In this document: positions 25,081 to 34,610 of the stretch, piece by piece
Layout of the letters: each line of letters begins with the position of its first letter
Numbering within the stretch: position 1 is the stretch's first letter
Source: Phialocephala subalpina
Lineage: Eukaryota > Ascomycota > Leotiomycetes > Helotiales > Mollisiaceae
Length of the DNA: 64,000 nucleotides
Assembly (NCBI GenBank): GCA_900073065.1
Contig: FJOG01000043.1
Location: 242,775 to 306,774, forward strand
Reading direction: 5' to 3'
Made by a program: the position numbers and the translations under genes
The notes under the pieces: model-generated
What the model was told of the DNA's origin: nothing
Databases searched by the model: none
The model's input: only the letters and a program-made list of their open reading frames with translations

Positions 25081-25288
25081 TGTTGGTATCACCAGGGATA
25101 CTTGTCACATGTGATAAGTCAGAAACGTAATACAATAAGACTGTGCTATTATATTCCGTTGAGTTGTAGATGATCAGAAGTAAGAGCGTAAAGTTGGAGA
25201 GTTATATCCTCCAACTTTGCGCGTTCCCACGCTAGTCCTAGTGCAGCCTAGCGTCGCACGTGATCACGTGCTTACTCTTATACCCACA
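25081..25288 (-). repeat. LTR (5' LTR of the minus-strand element)
   Basis: 208 bp, matching 21900-22107 except for two transitions. The internal sequence next to it contains an inverted GTGGTTG...CAACCAC pair where a primer-binding site is expected. Confidence 0.9.
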
Positions 25289-25515
25289 ATATATTAATAA
25301 TAAATTTATTTTATTTTATTGAAATAAATTTTAATTTTCTTTAATTTTCTTTTTAAAATCTTTTTTTTAAATTCTTTAAATATTATTATTTATTTAATAA
25401 TTTTTATTAATATTTTGGGTTTTATTATTTGAATCGAATAAATTATAATTATTAATATTAATATATATAATAAATTTTTTTTATAATATTAATAAAATAT
25501 AATTCAAATAGTATT
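25289..25515. repeat. AT-rich block (right part)
   Basis: Continuation of the AT-rich sequence interrupted by the LTR element. No coding potential. Confidence 0.8.
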
Positions 25516-26490
25516 TTCTTCTTATCCTTTGAGCCAAGCACAATCTGAGGTTTATTTCAGGCATTCGGCGCATTTAATTAGTAATGAGCATTGTAATGCG
25601 TCACGCGCCTCTTGAGGCTCCTTTTACACAACAGACCCGGTGCTAAGGGGCGAGCCTACAACGCGGAAGCAAGGGCACCAAAACATACATATAGAAATTA
25701 ATAGCGAAACTTACTATTTCGTAAACACCGATGACAATCACAACACCTACGATACTGGTAATAAGGACCTACGACTTGCAAAGCGACGGAAGCCACGCGC
25801 AGCGCCTGCCGCGACTCTAACCACCTGCCGCAGGCACACCCCAGAGCTCTGCCTCGGACAGCCTAGCCCCATTGTAGCGCCGTCGACCGCCACACCTGAA
25901 ATTGACAACGCGCAGCCCTAGTCTAATGACGCTCATCCGTCGACCTTCGTCGATAAAAGCCACCACCATGCCTCGCGAACTTCTCGGAGTCTGGACGCGA
26001 GGAGACGAACTGTTCAAAGAGATCCAAGAAGCAATCTGAAGTCTGAGCACTGAGCACATACTTATTTTGATGGCTATTTGGTGTCACTTCCTACGTACGG
26101 ATTTTTGGGATTTTCTAATACACCTGTGGAGATTAAGGTTGAATATGAGAGACTTAATGACCAATATTTGCAAAATTCAGAATGGAAGGGGGACAAAATA
26201 GAAACCTTATAACGTGTTATCTCTCTTGGTGCAGGCCCCGACCAAAGTCTTACAAACAATATCTAAGAGCAGACCCTGCCATCGTCCTTTACCTCTTATT
26301 GCTAGTGCGGTTACCAGAATCTGGTTGCTTGAAGACAGGTGCTTAATGAACTCCGAGCTCTGGAGCTCGGAGCCTAAACCGTTTTGGGAAGATCATGCAA
26401 AGCTTGTCTACTGGTAGTAGAAAACCAGGCCCTGATATTGTTCTATGATTATTAACCCCTGTTTCATCTTTGTACTACCAAATCAAATTC
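25516..26490. other. Intergenic region, no supported gene
   Basis: A 93-codon plus-strand frame at 25640-25921 has no recognisable features and is not called. I see no repeats or RNA genes here. Confidence 0.5.
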
Positions 26491-26493
26491 TTA

Positions 26494-26499
26494 TATAAA
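26494..26499 (+). promoter_or_regulatory. TATA box upstream of the small hydrophobic-protein gene
   Basis: TATAAA occurs 147 bp before the ATG at 26641. A CCAAAT-like motif lies just upstream, and a pyrimidine-rich leader containing ACTTTCTTTCC follows. This is the arrangement of a strong fungal promoter. Confidence 0.5.
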
Positions 26500-26640
26500 G
26501 GCTGAAGTGTTCTCTACTTGTTTATTTCCAGATCACTACTTTCTTTCCTTTAGAAACACCTTCGACCTTGGAATCACGCTTCAGCTCTACACCTCTCGAC
26601 AAGTTACTTTAAGCTAAGATCTTCGAAAGTCATATATTCC

Positions 26641-26945
26641 ATGGATATCCAGTACCCTGTGCTTCAAGCAGCTGCCTTGGTCGTAACCGATCGTCTGGCT
26701 CGTTTGCACGTCAACATACTTCACCTTCTCATCGACATAATTCACTGTCTCGTCGACATAATTCCCATTGTTGTCCACATTGTTGTCCAGATTCTTTGGC
26801 ATCTCAGCAAGATTTTTTTCAATATTATTATATGGATTGCCGTCAGATATTTTACTCGTGTTCCGGAGGTATGCAACCATCGGTGACCGAGACTAGTTAT
26901 GACAAACAACGTAACTAATATATTGTGATTTAGGAAACTATATAG
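26641..26945 (+). CDS. Small hydrophobic protein (79 aa), unrecognised
   Basis: Exon 1 (26641-26868) and exon 2 (26934-26945) are separated by a 65-nt intron with a GTATGC donor, a GTAACTAAT branch region and a TTTAG acceptor; the protein ends PEETI and TAG. Residues of about 24-70 are a run of Ile, Val and Leu broken by His, Asp and Trp (LHLLIDIIHCLVDIIPIV then VHIVVQILWHLSKIFFNII), consistent with a membrane helix or an amphipathic membrane-binding helix. I know no family for it. A TATA box, a pyrimidine-rich leader and a well-formed intron support expression. The antisense frame over the same span (repeated NYVDE) is a shadow that I did not call. Confidence 0.45.
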
Positions 26946-27118
26946 CAGAGTGCTATTGCAGGCCTGCCCGGCTCAACTTCAAACGAAATTCGAAAAGGCA
27001 CGCCGTATGATCGAGTAACGAAGCATTGAACGCGGTTATGGGTGGTGGAGCTTTTGTTTTGGGAGCCAAGACTTGGAGGTTTCAGTGACGGCCATGAAGC
27101 GCGTATACCGAATAACGC

Positions 27119-27138
27119 GAGATAGATAGATAGATAGA
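27119..27138. repeat. (GATA)5 microsatellite
   Basis: Five perfect GATA units. Confidence 0.95.
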
Positions 27139-27609
27139 TTTATGACCAAGCATGTCTGCTTTGTATTTCCACAAATTCGCAAGAGGTGAGGCAATCACAT
27201 TCGCCAGCGTTCACGTTAAAGAAGTGTCGACGGAAAGCATATGTATATACTGGCCACTATCCAGTAGAGGAATAATTTCGAACCTGACAGCCCAGATCTT
27301 CGATGACCAAGCGGCAAATATCAATATCTGTGTGTCCCTTCTGTCTAATTATTCCATGTGGAAACAACGCAGCTATTGCAATTCAAGAGCCTCATTCTGT
27401 CTCGATTTGAGCAAACAAGCCTGCGTCATTGAGTTCGTTGTCAGGATCGGAAGTATATACTCTAATAACAAGCCTGCCGCCTTTCGCACAATCTTTAAAA
27501 TATCCAAATACTTCTATTTTTAGATCATACTTTGGAACTTGACGTATTGCTGACTCAGCATCGAGCTTTGGAGCCCGGAGTCCAAACCTATCTTGGGTAT
27601 CATGTGACC

Positions 27610-28474
27610 CAGGCTTTACTAGCTTTGGCTATTGATCGAGCCCCGGGTATTTCTAACCTCGTGCCAACGACTATCACTAGGTTAGGATATATTGTCAAGT
27701 AATCCTCGGTGGCCCCAACGATTTAGTTGTCACCAGCGTGGGGCTAGCCGTATAAGAGCACATCCGGTCTGAGCTTGCCAATGCTGAGTGGTCGCTTCCC
27801 ATGTGAAGTCCGAGCATGGCTCCTTTCTATGCAGTTCTGACAGTTCTGACAGTCTGGTAAATCACTGCCTCGGAACAGTTGCGGCTAGAACACACCGGCC
27901 CAATTGCATTTCTAGCACTGGACTGGTTGATTTGGCCGTGAAGACGTATTGTCTCCGCATCAAGGGTAGGTAGTCGTTGCTAGATGCAATCGACATTCTG
28001 CGTGATGTAGTGCAGAAGCCGGCTGCCACGTGTCAGTTTGTTCAAGGTCTTGTGAAACGCTGCCGGCTAGCAAGAGTCTAAATGCAAGTGCTCAAACATG
28101 GTACACGCTGTAGAATAGAAGTCAATCGTCTCGTCCACGGAGTACAGAAACCGGTCAAAGCGGGTTTGTTTTGACTTCCGCATGTCTTGGAAGGTAGGGA
28201 CTAGAATAGATTAGCATTGGGAACGGGAATCTGTGGTGTAGTTCAACCTACAGCCTGCATTCGCAGCTATACCTGCCCCACTAATAACAACGATCTTTCC
28301 ACTCGATCGCAAGAGCTCCTTCACTTGGATGAAGCTATCTACGCATTTTGGCGATTTCTGATGTAATGTCTCCACTTCCTCATCTCTCTTGCTTGCCCGC
28401 TGCTTCTTGTGTGGCAAAGCAGCCGCTGTCTCCGGTGGAGACTCATCATCGTCAATTATAATAGGGTCCTCCAT
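27610..28474 (-). pseudogene. Sirtuin (Sir2-family deacetylase) pseudogene
   Basis: The N-terminal part (28474 down) has an acidic leader, a basic KKQRASKRD stretch and KIVVISGAGIAANAG, the NAD-binding GAG motif of sirtuins. A 51-nt intron leads to FPTFQDMRKSKQTRFDRFLY. The frame then meets TAG at 28067-28069, continues as RGSRLLHYITQNVDCI (the sirtuin TQN-D motif), meets TAG at 27980-27982 and continues as QRLPTLDAETIRLHG. After a frameshift comes IGKLRPDVLLYG with TAG (27744-27746) and TAA (27723-27725), and then NLVIVVGTRLEIPGARSIAK. The zinc-binding Cys region is scrambled. The order of motifs is that of a complete Hst-type sirtuin, now dead. Confidence 0.8.
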
Positions 28475-29150
28475 TCTACTATTAGCATGACTCCTTCACA
28501 CAGTTCCTTTGACAGCTTTACCTCGAGAATCCCCTGCGAGCATGCTTGCCTCTTTCTTGATTTGTAGCTCACGCTCCTCGTCGTCTTTGTCTTGTTCACA
28601 TTATCGTTGATTCTGAGCTGCAGTTGTAGCGTCGCTGTGCTCCGCTAAGTTGGCTTTTGTAGATGACGTCTTAGAAATCGGGCCTGAGTCGTAGATGCTT
28701 GATAGGAAAGAAGTTGGAACTACGAGGGGGAAAAGAGCGGGAGGCCGCCTTCTTATATTATCTCTAATGGCGCAGCTTCGGAACGCACGCTAGGGTCCAC
28801 TTGACCACGCAACCCTTCTGTGAGTCTGTTGGATGCCTTCAGCTCAAGGAGAGTCTCTCCGAGTAAAGCAGCACATGCCTGCACCCCTAGTGAGAGTGAA
28901 CACCTTGATAGGCGGTACATCGTATGCATTGCCTCCGAGAACATGAGAGTATAGTAAGCCACCCCTGAACAAGGTAACGGGGTGCGTGATAGGGAATTAA
29001 TTTGAATAAGTTAAGAACATTGGTGGTCAGGCTTCTCCACAGTGAGAGACGAAAAAGAGGGGGAAAATCCAGAACAGCAGAAATCCATGAAAGTCAGAGG
29101 GCGCAGCTTGAACACGCAACCCGCGCAATATAAAGTCCTACGTCTCTCGT
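28475..29150. other. Intergenic region, no gene seen
   Basis: Only short frames without domains occur. This could include the upstream region of the decayed sirtuin. Confidence 0.4.
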
Positions 29151-29400
29151 CGGCCCCTCTTCTTGATCCCATCTTCCATATCTGATTCGGCTGTATCCCC
29201 AGCAGTACCTTCAAAACCGGCTTCTCCTCTGCTCCTCTTCTTACTCTGCCCTTCCGTGTCTGATTCTACGGCGTCTCCAGCAGACGCCACACGCACGGCT
29301 TTCAACTCGCTTTTCATGCGCTCATTATCAATCCTTAGTAATTGGTTAGTAGTCTCAAACCGAACTACAGAGCGGTGCCAGCTGCCGCGAATATATCAGC
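29150..29400 (-). pseudogene. Coding remnant with two acidic-basic repeats, unrecognised
   Basis: A minus-strand frame reads VRFETTNQLLRIDNERMKSE, then two tandem copies of an AGD..ESD.E...KKR.RGE unit (SAGDAVESDTEGQSKKRSRG, then TAGDTAESDMEDGIKKRGRR), and a TAG. The coiled-coil-like lead-in and charged repeats look like the C-terminus of a nuclear protein. No start or upstream exons could be tied to it, so I treat it as a fragment. Confidence 0.35.
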
Positions 29401-29676
29401 ATACTTGATGCAGAGCGCTGAAGATTCTTAAAAGGATGCCAGATATGTATTTTCAAGGACTTTTTGAAAAATTTGGACAGTTACCATCTGTTGAAAGAAT
29501 GTGGGAGCCATCGTGGATGCAGCTCGCCATGTTCACATGCCCGCCTCCCAACACTCGACCTCGGAAACATCAACACCTTCACAAGCAACAGCAATTCACA
29601 ACCACCAACGCACATTCGAAGCATCAAGCATGGTCAAGTCGAAACATCTTGTTCTTCAATTTATATGGAACCTCTC

Positions 29677-29831
29677 AGCCACTACACCACTGCCCGTTGT
29701 ACCTCCTTATATTCTTCTCTTCCCCCTTAGAAAAGAAATCCCTTCAAAAAAGAAGGGGAAACAGAAAGCTTTCTTTTCTAAGGGGGAAGAGAAGAATATA
29801 AGGAGGTACAACGGGCAGTGGTGTAATAGCT
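29677..29831. repeat. 62-bp inverted repeat (hairpin)
   Basis: The arms 29677-29738 and 29770-29831 are almost perfect reverse complements, separated by a 31-nt A/G-rich spacer. The transcript of either strand would form a long hairpin. Confidence 0.9.
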
Positions 29832-30669
29832 GAAAGGCACCTCTCTGGGAAGAAGTTGGGCGGAGTTGAGCTGGTTGATGGGCCGACGCCAGCAGATGAG
29901 GAAAGAGCCCCCAGCGCTGTGGTCACTAATCGCCCTTGAGTATCAACTGCTCCCCGGACTTCAATACAAAGAGTGAAAATACCAGAACAGACTTGAGTAA
30001 ACGATGGGATGAATATCGAAACACGATGCGATGATAAAAAATTGTAAAGTCCTAGGAACACTAGATGTGCTCTACTGCGTGTGCAGTGTGTGCCATGCTG
30101 CCTCCTACCCTCAGCTCCTTCATCACACCGACTTGGAGTGACTCTTAGTCCCCACTTCTTTTCTCATAACTTTCCTAGTATGCTGCACGGCATTATTCGG
30201 AAGAAAATGCGCGGGGCAATCTTGCTTCGTAGAGGCAGGAGAAAGGAACACAAATCACTTTCAATATCCCTCCATGATCGCATGCATGCATCTGGCAGAG
30301 AGATCAAGTGATGATGTTTCCGCAAGATAGACAAATGTAGGGACGGCTACCTTTGGAATATAAACAGCCAGCCCAAAAAATAACATTAAGAGTATTCAAT
30401 TAAGATGGAAAATTGGATTGCAAGACTGGGGTATCATCTGCTTACATTCAGCAACCTACAATAACCTATCTTATCATGCATAACAACCTGTCGGTGAACC
30501 ACATCTTAACGATTGAGTCTTGCTGTGCTCTGACTATTATGGATCGACAAGCTCGCCACCGTTTCGTTGCCGTCCGCTGCATGGCGTGTCGTGATGCTAG
30601 AATACGCCTATAAATATCTACCACAATCCATACACTCTCACATACTCCGAGGGGATAATAATCGCGGAC

Positions 30670-31401
30670 TTATGCTAGTCCAAGTCGAATCTGTCTACCA
30701 TCACACGGCTGCAGAGCTGCGGAACGTTTTGCATCACCGAAAGGTTTATTGTCTGGGTCAGTATCGAGCTTCTGCTTGACTCCGTTGTTGTCTTGATTTC
30801 GATCTTTATCTGACTTTCCAGGTGAAGTGAAATCCTCTGCCGCAAAGTCAAGAGTAGGAATGGGTAGTTCTGAAGCTGGGACGGGAGTAAGCGAAGTTAT
30901 GGCAGCATAGTGCTCCCCTAGCAGATCCTTCAAGAGTCTGGACGAAAATTCTCCGATGCTAGTCTTCATACCGAAAGCTTCGCCTTCCCACCACCTCTCC
31001 AAACTACATTGGTTGTAATCAAGCTTCTTGATAATGAGCTTGAATGACCCTGCATCTTTTTCCAGCTCTGAGGAGTGCCAGGTGGGGTAGGCAGAGTTAA
31101 GCTGCCAGGTCAAAGAATGCTTCACGTGGCCGAGGTCCTTTGCTGTTCCTGATTGAAGAAGTGTGATCTCCGTTGGTGACGTCCAAAAATCAGCAATCGA
31201 GTCGCAGTGGGAGCAGCCACACTGGAGCTTCTTGCGTATCAAATTTATCGAATCTTGGTCTAGAATTGGCTTCCGGCTCATATGCCTGCCGACATAGATG
31301 TTCATGATGTGACAGAACAAAATCTGGAAGGAAGGGTGCTTTGACATCTCAGGAGGACCTTGAGTACTGATGATCGGCGCCAGATTTTTAAGCAAGCGCA
31401 T
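30670..31401 (-). pseudogene. Fragment of the oxygenase-like family (C-terminal region)
   Basis: This minus-strand frame of 243 codons contains LQCGCSHCDSIADFWTSPTE, matching the C-x-C-x2-C...L..FL segment of the 1112-aa protein at 45996-49538 (CDICIQCEALDAFL), followed by similar spacing to KLIIKKLD. The tail is hydrophilic (KSDKDRNQDNN...). An upstream stretch at 31469-31720 (KKNLRDRRLILAFLGAIPNS) may be a preceding exon, but no convincing junction was found. It is probably a truncated copy, although a short functional gene cannot be excluded. Confidence 0.5.
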
Positions 31402-31729
31402 GAATACATTCTCGACTCAGTCGTTAGCACTGATGGGCTCGTTTATGGAGACTCTACTGCTCTTGTCCTTAGAGGCAATGAGGATGACCTTGACTGTGAG
31501 CTAGTGTAACTCTGAACAGAATCCTGTTCTGTAGCATTGACACAAGATGGAAGCTATGTGTGAAACAATCTCGGAATCTGGGATTAAATAACCCATGTTC
31601 ATGGCGAGCGGGAATACTTCCCTTGAATATGGACTGTGGAACTTCTGGAGAGTTCGGTATGGCTCCCAGGAAAGCCAAGATTAGTCTTCGATCGCGAAGA
31701 TTCTTCTTACTAATCGGCATGATCCTATA

Positions 31730-32159
31730 TACTATCAGTCTCGCACCGGACGTTAATCACTCTACGTACAACGCATCTGTCATGTCACTCTTAGACCAAA
31801 GACCCGCCAGCTTCCCAAGCCATGCTCCAGTTGCGCCACCTGCTGGAGGTTGGGAAAGTGCTGCTTTGTACTCGTCGTTCTCGAATATCTTGTCATTTAG
31901 CTGAATAGCAGCCTCTTCTTTTGCTTAACACATACTATACATAGACTCCAATCAACCCTAGACAACTCCACATACACAAGCACTCCAAGAGGCCAAGAAA
32001 GAAACAAGCTAGGTATAGTACTGTACAAGTCGTCAAGCTGCGAAAAACCAACTTGCAAGGTATCGAGCACTTCATAGAAAGTAACATTAACAAAACAAGC
32101 TGCCACAGGGCCGTCTCCAGCCACGATTACTCGTCGAAGAGCCTTGATGTGACAGCATT
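31730..32159. other. Intergenic region, no gene seen
   Basis: No supported coding sequence lies between the two oxygenase-family fragments. Confidence 0.4.
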
Positions 32160-33930
32160 ACCTCTTCCGCTGAGTCCCTAAATGAGAAGTCGATCCGCCA
32201 ACATTGTTGCGCTGCCTTTTCGCCTGCTCAAACTCCTGGGGATTGGACATCTTCTCATGGTTACGTTTCAAGATGGTGCCCAAGTTGCTGTTGGAAGCGC
32301 TACTGCTTGCTGGGCCAAGAGGAAGCCTGGCGGAAGTGCTCCCTGGTCCCGGTTTAGGTGCAGTTGCCTGAGACGAAGTTGGATTTCCGGATGGAAGTAT
32401 GTTGCTTGGGATGAGCTTGCCTTTCTTGATGGAGGTACAGCATCGCCTTTGGTAAGGTCAATGACCTTAGATGTGCGGGTTTTCGGTCTCTCTCATGTCG
32501 ATCGGCTCTAGGTTCATAATCGATTCAAAGGAGTCCCCTAATAAGAGTTTTAACTACCCGATCGGAAGGTCAAAAAGGATCTTTTGAAGTAATCCGCGAT
32601 TTCACTCTCATACTCTTATTTCCAAGTCAAACCTCGAGTTGGTCTTGAGAATGGTGATACTACCCGTTCTTTTCCCCAGTGGCTCCAAGTATACCCATCT
32701 TTCCTTAACGTCATATTCCGTACGGGAATGAAGGTCTGCCTGCCCGTTGTAGTGAATGACGATGAAGCCCATTGTCGGAGACGTGAGGAGCCCGTCCAAA
32801 GTCTGACACTCTTGACGCGTGGGCTGTCCACAGCCGCGCTGCTTTCGAGTCCAATCTCGAGGTGCAACTAGTCTCAAACGTTCGCATTCAGATACGTAGT
32901 GATTGAAGATTTTCCGATACATGGCTTGGACGTCATCGCAGAGGAACATTGAGGCGTTAGTTATGGCTAGTGCTAGACACTTTAGGAATGGGAGATGCTG
33001 CCCACCCGAAAACACATCAAGTCTCTTGTCTTCCAATACCGTATTGGAGAACTTGGCAGTCAAATCATGAACTTCGGCTGTGAAACCAAGCTTGTGGCAG
33101 TTACAGAATAGAAGTAATTTGCTGATGCTTGTTGGATCTTGAGATATCCAGAAACTTCCAGGATACTCGAAGCAATTCTTTGAAAGCTAGCGCCGAGATG
33201 TTCTCGTTGATTGAGACATTAGCGAGGAAGAATAAAGCGAAATCGTTGCGATGGCTAGAAATATTTTTGAGTACTGGCAACAATCTGTCGACGTCAGCTC
33301 AAGCCATTATAGAAAAGGGGTGAACTAACAATGTCTTCAGTTTCTCGTGCCCTGCGAAATAAGAAGACAGCTCTTCCAGGCGCTCACAATGATCCCATCG
33401 ATGTAGCGTAGCTGCCTCCACCCCGGAGTCGAAGGTTCTGCCACCCCATCCGATGTTTGGGGCTCGACCTTGGACGACTCGCCATCGCCAGTCTCTCCAG
33501 TCTGCAAGTGCCGTGCATCTAGCCCAATCTCACTATCTGCGGTATCTGTATCTTGGTCTGCATAGAGAATATCGTGGAGCATGTTCAAGTCCGCTTTGTC
33601 ATCCGTTGGAATCTCGATGTGTTCGTTGTCACTGAAACGATAGACCTCATGCTCTCCATCCTGGTGGTCCTTATGCTCTCCCACACTGCCTTGGAGAGGT
33701 GCTATGCCGCTCTATTTTTTCGCATCTTGGACCCCGAGACCTGAGTTGTAGCCTTTGATTCCTCCTTCAATTCAGAGCGAGTAGCAGCGATCTGTTCATG
33801 CTGCAAGAGTATCAACTCCAGATTCGCCGCTTCATCCTCGGTCAAGTCTCCGAAGGCGCTGGAGCTTTGTTCATGGCAATTCGTCGCATGAGTGTGAGTT
33901 TGAATTAAGGCTGGAAGATCTTCTGCCTAG
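32160..33930 (-). pseudogene. Central part of a decayed oxygenase-family gene
   Basis: On the minus strand the pieces read, in order, DLTEDEAANLELILLQHEQI (about 33850), LHDILYADQDTDTADSEIGL (about 33590), LLPVLKNISSHRNDFALFFL (33283 down), VFSGGQHLPFLKCLALAITN, YVSECERLRLV and CGQ...CQTLDGLLTSP (33063-32608), and SKVIDLTKGD with a KRQR-containing tail (about 32460-32160). This follows the order of the family's central helical region, Cys segment and IDLT linker. Frames change between pieces, and I could not place all the introns, so part of the damage may be unrecognised splicing. The N-terminal catalytic part is absent. Confidence 0.5.
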
Positions 33931-34610
33931 TCGTGCTTGGGGTCTTGCTCCGTCTCGGTTCGGATAAGTCTTCGATGATCCAGACTTCTGAAGTGCCTGA
34001 CATCCGGCAGATCCTGGGTGAAATATCCGTCAGTAGGCTACATCCAATTGAGGAAGCGAGGAAGACATAAGCATCATGCTAGAGAGCTTTTCCAGTGTCG
34101 ACAATGACTGAAGCGCAATTGGTTCGTGACACGACTTACTCTCAGGTAGGCCTATTTGGCATGATGCTAGGAGGACTTGTGATCTTTCTAATTATATAGA
34201 ATCAGCAGATGTCGAAGTGAAGCGAAGAACGCCGATACACGTCGAGTGTACACGATTCTGCCTATTGACTTCGTCCAATGAGTCTCACCGCCTGGAGTCC
34301 TGAGCCAGTAGCCTCTTTTCGGACGAGGGGTAATCTTGGGGTCAACCTCAAGAGTCTTGACGCTCCTACTGTTTTCTCTGTACACATTCATTTGCATATT
34401 CTCTACATTGTAATGTTAATTTTTTGCATTGTTATGCAATCTCTTTGTTTACTTTCAACTGGCAGTTGAGGCTTGCCAGCCGCGTTTGCTGCGGCACAGC
34501 AGGGCTGAGGCTGGGCTTGCTCGTTGATCGACCTCGACGACTATCTTTCTTCCCTCCTCTTCCTACTTCCTTTCGCTCTGCGCTATTATCAGGAAAGGTG
34601 TACAGCTTCA

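Larger units (their letters stand above)
21900..25288 (-). mobile_element. Internally deleted Ty1/Copia-type LTR retrotransposon
   Basis: A 3.39-kb element is bounded by two 208-bp LTRs that begin TGTTGG and end CCCACA. Both ends are flanked by ATATA, a possible 5-bp target duplication (weak, because the surroundings are AT-rich). The LTRs differ at only two sites, both transitions. The internal frame is on the minus strand, so the 5' LTR is the right one. It encodes Gag, a CCHC knuckle and the start of the protease, then jumps directly to the C-terminal end of RNase H. Integrase, reverse transcriptase and most of RNase H are deleted, so the element cannot move on its own. Confidence 0.88.

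Noticed and set aside
25640..25921. 93-codon plus-strand frame
   Set aside because: No domain, intron logic or promoter; it lies beside AT-rich repeat and is probably chance.
26614..26880. Minus-strand frame with repeated NYVDE-like units
   Set aside because: It is antisense to the better-supported small gene, whose promoter and intron are on the plus strand.
27152..27523. 123-codon plus-strand frame
   Set aside because: Composition is not protein-like and there are no recognisable motifs.
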